In this document: positions 1-4,842 of the stretch, piece after piece | Position numbering within the stretch: the first letter of the stretch is position 1 | Layout of the letters: each line of letters starts with the position of its first letter | From: Pseudomonadota bacterium | GTDB lineage: Bacteria > Pseudomonadota > Gammaproteobacteria > Xanthomonadales > Xanthomonadaceae | DNA length: 5,106 bases | Direction of reading: 5' to 3' | NCBI GenBank assembly: GCA_023423855.1 | Contig: JAFAEU010000415.1 | Coordinates: forward strand, 1 to 5,106 | The notes under the pieces: generated by a model | Seen by the model: the letters and a program-made list of their open reading frames with translations, nothing else | Databases searched by the model: none | What the model was told of the DNA's origin: nothing | Made by a program: the position numbers and the translations under genes

Positions 1-984
1 ACCCTGGCGCTGATCGCGCAGCACCGGGTGTTCGGCCACGCCATTCCCGGCATCGTCGAGCCCGACCTCGGCCAGTACACCCACCTCGGCGACGCGGTGA
101 CCAAGACCGACGGCAAGGTCGACGACCCCAACGATCCGGATTCACCCAACGACGACCGGCTGGCCTTCACCACCAACACCACCGCGCTCAACTACGGCTC
201 GGCCGCCGCGCTCGCCGCCGCCAGCCGCGCGCTGCGCGGCCATGACGACGCGCTGGCCGAGGAGTGCCTGGCCACCGCAAAGAAGGTGTGGGCGTTCGAG
301 CACTCGCGCGAGCCGAACCTGTTCCGGGTCGGCAACACCACCGGCGGCGATCCCGAGGACGAGGAGTTGCGCGCGGCGGTGCAACTGCTGCTGACCACGG
401 GCGAGGCGAAGTACGCCGCGCGCATCGCCGAACTGTGGCCGGCGATCGACACGCGTTTCCCGACCAACGCCGCCCATGCGCTCGCGGCCCTGCCGAAGAT
501 GGACGAGGCCTTCCGCGCGAAGCTGCGCACGCGCGCCGCGGCGTTCAGGGCCGAGCGCGAGGCGATGGTGGCCGAGAACCCCTACGGCGTCCTGATCACC
601 CGCGGCGGCTGGGCCGGCAACGGCGCAGTGATCGGCATGGCCAGCACCAACTACCGCCTGCACAAGGCCTTCCCGGACCTGTTCGACATCGAGCCGACCC
701 TGCAGGGCCTGAACTACCTCTACGGCACCCACCCGGACTCGAACCTCTCGTTCGTCTCCGCCGTTGGCGCGAAGTCCAAGCAGGTCGCCTACGGCAGCAA
801 CCGTGCCGACTTCTCCTTCATCGCCGGCGGCATCGTCCCCGGCGTGCTGGTGCTCAAGCCGGACTTCCCCGAGAACAAGGAGGACTGGCCGTTCCTGTGG
901 GGCCAGAACGAGTACGTGATCAACATGGGCGCCAGCTACATCTACCTGGTGCACGCGGCGCAGGACCTGCTGCGCGGACGGTAA
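1..984 (+). CDS. Glycoside hydrolase family 9 enzyme, C-terminal part (5' end outside the window)
   Basis: The gene enters from the left in frame 1 and ends at TAA; 327 residues are visible. GH9 enzymes are inverting (alpha/alpha)6-barrel hydrolases acting on beta-glucans such as cellulose, and some act on glucosamine-type substrates. The C-terminal general-acid motif is recognisable: Asp (codon 883-885), four residues, Trp, three residues, then Glu (codon 910-912), followed by YVIN with Asn at Glu+4. Typical cellulases have a second Asn at Glu+6; here it is Gly. Also GH9-like are the helical segment TTALNYGSAAALAAASRAL, the GDPEDEELRAAVQLLLTTGE stretch and PYGVLI. The usual HHPHHR-type substrate loop is replaced by YGSNRADFSFIAGGIVPG, so this is a divergent subfamily rather than a textbook endoglucanase. 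The DAGD nucleophile/base region, any signal peptide and any Ig-like N-terminal domain lie outside the window. Family assignment is fairly sure; substrate is not. Confidence 0.85.
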   Translation, partial: TLALIAQHRVFGHAIPGIVEPDLGQYTHLGDAVTKTDGKVDDPNDPDSPNDDRLAFTTNTTALNYGSAAALAAASRALRGHDDALAEECLATAKKVWAFEHSREPNLFRVGNTTGGDPEDEELRAAVQLLLTTGEAKYAARIAELWPAIDTRFPTNAAHALAALPKMDEAFRAKLRTRAAAFRAEREAMVAENPYGVLITRGGWAGNGAVIGMASTNYRLHKAFPDLFDIEPTLQGLNYLYGTHPDSNLSFVSAVGAKSKQVAYGSNRADFSFIAGGIVPGVLVLKPDFPENKEDWPFLWGQNEYVINMGASYIYLVHAAQDLLRGR

Positions 985-1025
985 TGAGGTGCCGTGGAGA
1001 CATGCCCCCATCCGGCAGTCCGTAG

Positions 1026-1045
1026 GTCGGGGCTACGTCCCCGAC
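1026..1045. repeat. Perfect 7-bp hairpin, REP-like element or terminator after the GH9 gene
   Basis: GTCGGGG (1026-1032) and CCCCGAC (1039-1045) pair perfectly around the 6-nt loop CTACGT. The hairpin lies 41 bp after the GH9 stop and 7 bp beyond the stop of the convergent small ORF. There is no T-run on either strand, so it is not a classical intrinsic terminator. Hairpins of this GTCGGGG-CTACG-type are, from memory, common dispersed intergenic repeats in Xanthomonadaceae. It could slow transcription or protect both mRNA 3' ends. Confidence 0.5.
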
Positions 1046-1052
1046 GCATGGC

Positions 1053-1169
1053 TCAGCCCGGCATCGAATTCGCCAGCGCGAAGATCACCGCCAGCACCAG
1101 TGCCGCGCGCAGCAGCACGATGCCGGCCTGCTCGCCGAGCTTGCGGAAATGGAAATCGGGTACGCGCAT
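1053..1169 (-). CDS. Putative 38-residue single-pass membrane protein
   Basis: On the minus strand an ATG at 1169-1167 opens a 38-codon frame ending at TGA (1055-1053). The product begins MRVPDFHFRKLGEQ and continues as one hydrophobic segment of about 20 residues (roughly 15-34, AGIVLLRAALVLAVIFALAN), ending SMPG. This looks like a short cytoplasmic head with basic residues followed by one membrane helix. Thirty-three of 38 sense codons end in G or C and CTG dominates for Leu, matching neighbouring genes, which supports real coding. Against it, there is no good Shine-Dalgarno (only a distant GGCGGGGCGG) and no clear promoter. I do not recognise the family. It lies convergent to the GH9 gene and downstream of the tRNA-Ser terminator on the same strand. 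Confidence 0.5.
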   Translation of the reverse strand: MRVPDFHFRKLGEQAGIVLLRAALVLAVIFALANSMPG

Positions 1170-1432
1170 GGTCGTGTCGCCGGAACCGCCCCGCCGGGTC
1201 CCCACGGGGTCGTCGGAAGAGATGAAGCAGGAACCATGCCTGCGCGAATCGGGACCAGGTGCGCGGTTTTCCGGCGGAAAAGTGACAATTCCCGGCGGTT
1301 TCTTCGCGGGTGGCGCGTCAGGTGTGGACCCTGTTCCTGCGGCGCATGGCGTGGGCGGGTCGAGGGACGACGGCGCCCGTCGTTTCCGCGGCTTCGATTC
1401 CGCCGCTTCCGCCTTCGTCCGCCGGATACGCA
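1170..1432. other. Intergenic stretch without a convincing gene
   Basis: Open frames cross this stretch on both strands, but they run into the tRNA or its terminator, show no family resemblance and look like high-GC shadows. On the minus strand it is the upstream region of the small membrane ORF, so any promoter or leader for that gene should be here, but I found no convincing -35/-10 pair. The only regular element is an odd palindrome at 1267-1281. Confidence 0.5.
1267..1281. repeat. 15-bp perfect palindrome (possible operator)
   Basis: TTTTCCG (1267-1273) and CGGAAAA (1275-1281) mirror each other around one central G. This is short, symmetric and A/T-tipped inside a very GC-rich stretch, like a binding site for a dimeric regulator or a tiny stem. 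It sits about 98 bp upstream of the small ORF's start codon. No regulator is identified and chance occurrence is possible. Confidence 0.25.
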
Positions 1433-1454
1433 GAAGCCCCCTTCCGGGGGCTTC
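1433..1454 (-). terminator. Hairpin terminator of tRNA-Ser
   Basis: A 9-bp perfect stem (1433-1441 with 1446-1454) closes a 4-nt loop, eight bases past the encoded CCA of the tRNA. On the minus strand the stem ends in GGGGGCTTC followed by TGCGTATC, so the U-tract is weak. Position and stability fit a Rho-independent terminator or processing-stop hairpin for the tRNA transcript. Confidence 0.75.
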
Positions 1455-1462
1455 GCGATATC

Positions 1463-1553
1463 TGGCGGGGAGGGGGGGATTCGAACCCCCGAGGCGCTAT
1501 AAACGCCTGCCTGATTTCGAGTCAGGTACATTCAACCGCTCTGCCACCTCCCC
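1463..1553 (-). tRNA. tRNA-Ser (anticodon CGA)
   Basis: Read on the minus strand this is a class II tRNA of 91 nt including an encoded CCA (1465-1463). The acceptor stem GGGGAGG (1553-1547) pairs with CCTCCCC (1473-1467), and the discriminator is G. The anticodon arm CCTGA-CTCGAAA-TCAGG presents CGA at 1519-1517, decoding UCG. The long variable arm, a 5-bp stem AGGCG/CGCCT with a 7-nt loop, is the serine hallmark. The T arm is GGGGG-TTCGAAT-CCCCC. The D stem is short (GCA/TGT) as usual for tRNA-Ser. Every expected element is present and paired. It has its own promoter upstream and a hairpin downstream, so it is a single-gene transcription unit. Confidence 0.97.
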
Positions 1554-1573
1554 GGGATGCGGGTGTCGCGCGG

Positions 1574-1592
1574 CCCGGCGCTGAACGCCGGG
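1574..1592 (-). other. Hairpin in the tRNA-Ser 5' leader
   Basis: CCCGGCG (1574-1580) and CGCCGGG (1586-1592) form a perfect 7-bp stem with a 5-nt loop, CTGAA. With a start predicted near 1592, the stem would occupy the very 5' end of the tRNA precursor, about 20 nt before the mature 5' end. It may affect leader removal by RNase P and other nucleases, or simply reflect GC-rich sequence. Confidence 0.4.
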
Positions 1593-1598
1593 GGCGCA

Positions 1599-1627
1599 AT
1601 GATACGGGGCGGGGTGCCAGGGGACAA
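1599..1627 (-). promoter_or_regulatory. Sigma-70-type promoter of tRNA-Ser
   Basis: On the minus strand TTGTCC (1627-1622) and TATCAT (1604-1599) are separated by exactly 17 bp, the best sigma-70 pair in the window. Transcription should start near 1592. The bases after the -10 (TGCGCCCCC) form a GC-rich discriminator, typical of stable-RNA promoters under stringent (ppGpp) control; that control is inferred. The leader before the mature tRNA would be about 39 nt. Confidence 0.75.
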
Positions 1628-1638
1628 GGCGCGGCGGG

Positions 1639-1644
1639 TAGACT
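1639..1644 (+). promoter_or_regulatory. Possible -10 element for the DUF6165 gene
   Basis: TAGACT lies 31 bp before the ATG and resembles a -10 hexamer. No good -35 sits 17 bp upstream (GCCAGG). The same octamer GGTAGACT recurs just before the Kdo kinase gene (3313-3320). The site lies 12 bp from the -35 box of the divergent tRNA promoter, so the two may interfere. Confidence 0.35.
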
Positions 1645-1675
1645 AACCGGCCCGTTTGCCGCTGGAACAGCGCCC

Positions 1676-2086
1676 ATGTCCGAGATTTCCGTGCCCGTGT
1701 CGTTCGGCGAGCTGCTGGACAAGATCGCGATCCTGCAGATCAAGTCCGAGCGCATGTCCGACCCGGCCAAGCTGGCCAACGTCCGCAACGAGCTGGGCGC
1801 GCTGGAGCAGACCTGGATGGCGCATCCGGCGGCGGGCCACGACATCGCCCGGCTGCGGGCCGACCTCAAGGCGGTCAACGAGCGGCTGTGGGTGATCGAG
1901 GACGATATCCGCCTGAAGGAGAAGGCACAGGCTTTCGACGAGGAGTTCATCCGGCTGGCGCGCAGCGTCTACTTCGAGAACGACGTCCGCGCGCGGATCA
2001 AGAAGGACATCAACCTCGCGCTGGGCTCGGCCTATGTCGAGGAGAAGTCGTACGAGGATTACGGGAGCCGGAACAAGCCGGTCTGA
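1676..2086 (+). CDS. DUF6165 family protein (function unknown)
   Basis: The 136-residue product starts MSEISVPVSFGELLDKIAILQIKSERM and contains DPAKLANVRNELGALE and the C-terminal DINLALGSAYVEEKSYEDY, all as I remember for the small conserved DUF6165 family. It is soluble and strongly helical: residues 35-95 are rich in charged heptad-like spacing and could form a coiled coil. There is no signal peptide, membrane span or recognisable catalytic motif. The frame stays open back to 1310, but that extension runs through the antisense tRNA, so I place the start at ATG 1676, preceded by a modest GGA 9 nt upstream. It converges on the OpsX-type heptosyltransferase gene. A role linked to lipopolysaccharide or glycan assembly is a context-based guess only. 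Confidence 0.85.
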   Translation: MSEISVPVSFGELLDKIAILQIKSERMSDPAKLANVRNELGALEQTWMAHPAAGHDIARLRADLKAVNERLWVIEDDIRLKEKAQAFDEEFIRLARSVYFENDVRARIKKDINLALGSAYVEEKSYEDYGSRNKPV

Positions 2087-2134
2087 GGTTGCCGTCCGGA
2101 CCTGTTGTTCGCCCACGGCCCTGGCGGTCGCGAG

Positions 2135-2221
2135 CTGTCATCCCGAGCGTAGCGGGGGATCTGCTCTCGTCGCCGTACGCGCGCGCTGGAAGCAGATCCC
2201 TCGCTACGCTCGGGATGACAG
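2135..2221. repeat. Long inverted repeat, 31-bp arms, between convergent genes
   Basis: The left arm (2135-2165) and right arm (2191-2221) are reverse complements except at one pair (G2155 opposite T2201, which can still wobble-pair in RNA). The 25-nt loop is 2166-2190. The arm core, TCATCCCGAGCGTAGCG, is a widespread intergenic repeat motif I recall from many GC-rich bacterial genomes, including this group. The structure starts 48 bp after the DUF6165 stop and ends 9 bp past the heptosyltransferase stop, so it fits a bidirectional terminator or mRNA 3'-end stabiliser. No T-run is present. Confidence 0.85.
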
Positions 2222-2230
2222 GTTCGGGCG

Positions 2231-3307
2231 TCAGGTCGCCGGAGCGAGGCCGGCTCCACCGGCGTCTGCGCGATAGCGTTCGAATGCCGCGACGGCATCG
2301 TCCACCGTCACCAGCTCCATCACCCCGTCGAACTCGATCTTGGTGCCCCACCTGAGCTCGGCGGCCGGCTTGCGCAGGTATTTGCGCGCCGCGTCGTCGT
2401 AGCGGTCGACGCAGTAGCGGCGGTCGGAGTACGGCCCGCTGCGCGCGGGATTGCTGGCGGCATGCAGGCCCAGCACCTTCGTGCCCATGGCGTTGGCGAT
2501 GTGCATCGGGCCGGAGTCGGGCGTCATCACCAGGTCGGCGCGTTCGAGCAGGGCGGGCAGCTGCTTCAGGGTGTCCTTGCCGACGAGGTCGAGCGCGGGC
2601 GCGCGCATCGCGGCGAGGATCGCGTCGGTGGTGTCGCGTTCGAGCTGGCTGCGGCCGCCGCAGAGCACGATGCGCCAGCCCTGCGCGGCGGCGTGGTCGG
2701 CGACCGCTGCGTAGCGGTCGGGATACCAGTTGCGGCGGGCGTGGCTGGAGCAGGGCGAGACCAGCAGCGTCGGGACGCCGTCGTACGGCCACTGCGCGCG
2801 GGCCCAGGCGCGGGCGTCGTCGGGAACGGGCAGGTCCCAGCGCACGTCGTCCTGGCGCAGGCCCAGCGGCTCGCAGAAGCTGCCGATGGCGTCGAGGACG
2901 TGGATGCCGGGACGGTCGGGGATGCGCTCGTTGACGAACAGGCCGTGCAGGTCCTTCGAGCGGGAGCGGTCGTAGCCGATCCGGCGCGTCGCGGGAACGA
3001 ACGCCGACAGCAGGTTCGCCCGCGCCGCGACCTGCATCTGCAGCAGCGCGTCGAACCGGCACCCCCGCAGTTCGCGGCGCAGCGCGCGCATGCCGCCGAG
3101 GCCGGTCTTCTTGTCGTAGACCAGGAATTCGACGCCGGGCAGGCCGTCGAGCAGCCGGTGTTCGCCCTTGCCGATCACCCAGGTGAGCGCCACCTCCAGC
3201 CATGCCGCGCGCAGGGTGTTCACCAGCGGCAACACGTGGGTCACGTCGCCGAGCGCCGACAGGCGCAGCAGGCAGATCGAGCGGGGGGCAACGGGTGGTT
3301 TCGCCAC
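2231..3307 (-). CDS. opsX: Lipopolysaccharide heptosyltransferase, glycosyltransferase family 9, OpsX type
   Basis: The 358-residue enzyme belongs to GT9, which transfers L-glycero-D-manno-heptose from ADP-heptose to the inner core on the cytoplasmic face of the inner membrane. The N-terminal domain opens SICLLRLSALGDVTHVLPLV (about 10-29); Asp21 matches the catalytic Asp of WaaC. OpsX-like stretches follow: FLVYDKKTG (61-69), FDALLQMQ (85-92) and IGYDRSRSKDLHGLFVN (110-126). The nucleotide-binding half has SSHARRNWYPDRYA (187-200), WRIVLCGG (211-218) and TPDSGPMHIANAMG (262-275), where Asp264 corresponds to the ADP-heptose/metal-binding Asp. The length is normal. I chose GTG 3307 because it gives a normal 10-residue lead to the first strand; the 68 upstream codons overlap the divergent Kdo kinase gene and look non-coding. 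No clear Shine-Dalgarno is visible. The last residues (GGAGLAPAT) read into a REP-like element. Haemophilus OpsX is known to use phosphorylated Kdo as acceptor, which fits the adjacent kinase. Confidence 0.88.
   Translation of the reverse strand: MAKPPVAPRSICLLRLSALGDVTHVLPLVNTLRAAWLEVALTWVIGKGEHRLLDGLPGVEFLVYDKKTGLGGMRALRRELRGCRFDALLQMQVAARANLLSAFVPATRRIGYDRSRSKDLHGLFVNERIPDRPGIHVLDAIGSFCEPLGLRQDDVRWDLPVPDDARAWARAQWPYDGVPTLLVSPCSSHARRNWYPDRYAAVADHAAAQGWRIVLCGGRSQLERDTTDAILAAMRAPALDLVGKDTLKQLPALLERADLVMTPDSGPMHIANAMGTKVLGLHAASNPARSGPYSDRRYCVDRYDDAARKYLRKPAAELRWGTKIEFDGVMELVTVDDAVAAFERYRADAGGAGLAPAT
2238..2254. repeat. REP-like hairpin overlapping the heptosyltransferase 3' end
   Basis: GCCGG (2238-2242) and CCGGC (2250-2254) pair around a 7-nt loop, in a context reading GGAGCCGGCCTCGCTCCGGC on the minus strand. 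This resembles the short REP-type hairpins found between genes in Xanthomonadaceae and pseudomonads. Here it is translated as the last codons (GGAGLAPAT) and ends just before the stop. It adjoins the long inverted repeat at 2135-2221. Confidence 0.4.
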
Positions 3308-3326
3308 GGCTTGGTAGACTCGCTGG
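3308..3326. promoter_or_regulatory. 19-bp divergent start region with leaderless-type -10 for the Kdo kinase
   Basis: Only 19 bp separate the GTG of the heptosyltransferase (3307, minus) from the ATG of the Kdo kinase (3327, plus). TAGACT (3315-3320) ends six bases before that ATG, placing a sigma-70 start at or next to the A of ATG. No Shine-Dalgarno fits in front of the ATG. Both points suggest a leaderless mRNA. No good -35 is visible, and I found no clear promoter for the minus-strand gene; its elements must lie inside the Kdo kinase coding sequence. Confidence 0.45.
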
Positions 3327-4082
3327 ATGGTCGCGTTCGACGCCACTGAGAGCCTGACGCCCTTCCACGACGATCGCAGCGGGGAGTATGGCGCGATTCT
3401 GTTCGACGCGACGCAACTGCGGCAAGTCGATCCGCGCTGGTTCGATCCGCAGCAGTGGGGCGCGCGCGCGCAGCAGGTCGGCGGCAGCGGCCGCGGCGGC
3501 GCCTGGTTCATCGACGCCAGCCACGGCCCCTGCGTGCTGCGCCAGTACCTGCGCGGCGGGTTCGCGGCGAAGTTCAGCCGCGACCGCTACCTGTGGCGCG
3601 GCGCCAACGCGACGCGCAGCTTCGCCGAGTTCCGGCTGCTGCGCGAGCTGGTGCGGCGCAAGTGCCCGGTGCCGCAGCCGGTCGCGGCGTGCTACCTGCG
3701 TGGCCGCTCCTCCTACCGCGCCTGGATCATCGTCGAGCGGCTGGTCGGCGTGCGTTCGCTGGCCGACCTGGTGCTCGAATCGCCCGCGGACGCGCCCTGG
3801 GAAGCGAGCGGCCGGCTGGTCGCGCGCTTCCACCGCGAGGGCCTGGACCACGCCGACCTCAACGCCCACAACGTGCTCTACGACGCCGCCGGCAAGGGCT
3901 GGATGATCGATTTCGACCGCAGCCGCATGCACATCCCCGCGACCGCCTGGCGCGAGCGCAACCTGGCCCGCCTGCTGCGCTCGCTGCACAAGGTCGGCGG
4001 CGAGTCGCGCCGCGAGGCGGTCGACGCCGGCTTCGCGCGCCTGCGCAAGGCCTACGACGCGCGCTGGGCCAAGGGGAACTGA
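3327..4082 (+). CDS. kdkA: 3-deoxy-D-manno-octulosonic acid (Kdo) kinase
   Basis: KdkA phosphorylates the Kdo residue attached to lipid A at O-4 using ATP, on the cytoplasmic side of the inner membrane. The 251-residue product has the eukaryote-like kinase layout of the KdkA/InaA group. A Gly-rich loop [10 protein letters not shown] is at 52-61, and VLRQYLRGG (70-78) holds the family's conserved basic segment. [11 protein letters not shown] (98-108) and [20 protein letters not shown] (114-133) follow. The catalytic loop HADLNAHN (175-182) contains Asp177 and Asn182, and IDFDRS (194-199) supplies the metal-binding Asp. All key residues are present and the length is normal. ATG 3327 is the natural start, 19 bp from the divergent heptosyltransferase gene. 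The MBL-fold gene follows after one base. In organisms with a single phosphorylated Kdo, this modification precedes heptose addition, giving a functional match with the neighbour. Confidence 0.92.
   Translation: MVAFDATESLTPFHDDRSGEYGAILFDATQLRQVDPRWFDPQQWGARAQQVGGSGRGGAWFIDASHGPCVLRQYLRGGFAAKFSRDRYLWRGANATRSFAEFRLLRELVRRKCPVPQPVAACYLRGRSSYRAWIIVERLVGVRSLADLVLESPADAPWEASGRLVARFHREGLDHADLNAHNVLYDAAGKGWMIDFDRSRMHIPATAWRERNLARLLRSLHKVGGESRREAVDAGFARLRKAYDARWAKGN
4072..4077 (+). promoter_or_regulatory. Ribosome binding site of the MBL-fold gene
   Basis: AGGGGA lies six bases before the ATG at 4084 and inside the last codons of kdkA. It is the strongest Shine-Dalgarno in the window and contrasts with the missing sites before kdkA and opsX, supporting the chosen MBL start. 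Confidence 0.75.
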
Positions 4083-4083
4083 C

Positions 4084-4842
4084 ATGGCGTGGTCGCTGCG
4101 CTTCCACGGCGTCGGCAACGCTTCGGCGACGGAGCTCGGTTCGCCGATGGCGACGATCGAGCGCGATGGCGCGCCCTGGCTGACCATCGACTGCGGCAGC
4201 GAAGGATTGACCGCCTACCTCGCGCACTACGGCGAGCCGCCGCGCGCGCTGTTCGTGACGCATACGCACCTGGATCACGTCGGTGGCTTCGAGCGGCTGT
4301 TCGTCTCCGAATACTTCGATGCCGCCCGCCGCGGCCGCATGCCGCTGTACGTGCCGGCGAGCGTGGTGCCGCTGCTGCACCAGCGCATCGGCGCCCATCC
4401 GAACGTGCTGGCCGAGGGCGGCGCGAACTTCTGGGACGCGTTCCGCGTGATCCCCGTGGGCGAGGCCTTCTGGCACGACGGGCTGCGGCTGGAGGCGTTC
4501 CCGGTGCGCCATCACTGGCCGGACACCGCCTTCGGCCTGCGCCTGCGAGGCAGCGTGGTGTGGACGGGCGACACGAGGCCGATCCCGGAGATGCTGCGGC
4601 GGCATGCCGACGCCGGCGAACTGATCGCGCACGACTGCGGGCTGCACGGCAACCCCTCGCACAGCGGCATCGACGATCTCGAGCGCGAGTACGACCGGGA
4701 CGTGCTGTCGCGCTGCGTGCTCTACCACTACGCCTCCGCGGCCGACGGCGAGGTGCTGGCCGCGCGCAGCTACCGCGTGGCGCAACCCGGCGAGGTGTTC
4801 GCATTGAACGAACCGTCCGCGCCGCGGGTCGAGCCGGCATGA
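4084..4842 (+). CDS. MBL-fold metallo-hydrolase, RNase Z-like
   Basis: The 252-residue protein has the binuclear-zinc signature of the metallo-beta-lactamase superfamily: H60-T-H62-L-D64-H65 ([10 protein letters not shown]), a third-site His in VRHHWPD (143/144), the bridging Asp163 in TGDT and a C-terminal His215 in LYHYAS. The IAHDCG...HGNPSHSG segment (182-195) resembles the region after GDT in RNase Z-type members (HEAT...H). These enzymes hydrolyse phosphodiesters or esters, but the substrate here cannot be deduced. It is cytoplasmic, with no signal peptide. Translation should be efficient and coupled: AGGGGA at 4072-4077, inside the end of kdkA, is an excellent Shine-Dalgarno for the ATG at 4084, one base after the kdkA stop. 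The stop overlaps the moaA start in ATGA. Confidence 0.88.
   Translation: MAWSLRFHGVGNASATELGSPMATIERDGAPWLTIDCGSEGLTAYLAHYGEPPRALFVTHTHLDHVGGFERLFVSEYFDAARRGRMPLYVPASVVPLLHQRIGAHPNVLAEGGANFWDAFRVIPVGEAFWHDGLRLEAFPVRHHWPDTAFGLRLRGSVVWTGDTRPIPEMLRRHADAGELIAHDCGLHGNPSHSGIDDLEREYDRDVLSRCVLYHYASAADGEVLAARSYRVAQPGEVFALNEPSAPRVEPA

Noticed and set aside
142..1011. Minus-strand open frame of 289 codons opposite the GH9 gene
   Set aside because: Its composition is rich in Gly, Val, Arg and Ala with no family resemblance, and the GH9 reading on the other strand is convincing.
1283..1288. Minus-strand TTGTCA as a -35 box for the small membrane ORF
   Set aside because: No acceptable -10 occurs 16-18 bp downstream; the sequence there is CGCGCA-like.
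1053..1463. Genomic island or attachment site at the tRNA-Ser 3' end
   Set aside because: There is no integrase, no duplicated tRNA 3' end and no shift in composition; the tRNA end is followed directly by its terminator.
1149..1502. Plus-strand open frame with an apparent Shine-Dalgarno and ATG near 1236
   Set aside because: It runs through the tRNA terminator into the antisense tRNA-Ser and has no family resemblance.
1310..1675. Upstream extension of the DUF6165 reading frame
   Set aside because: The open frame crosses the complete tRNA-Ser gene and its promoter, while family length and N-terminus fit ATG 1676.
3308..3511. N-terminal extension of the heptosyltransferase by 68 residues
   Set aside because: The extra residues are Cys/Ser/Pro-rich shadow sequence antisense to kdkA, and GT9 proteins start just before the SICLLRLSALGD strand.
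2010..4187. Very long minus-strand open frame (725 codons) covering the DUF6165 end, opsX and kdkA
   Set aside because: It has low-complexity Arg/Ala/Pro-rich composition, is out of frame with the clearly recognised genes on both strands, and is a typical high-GC shadow.
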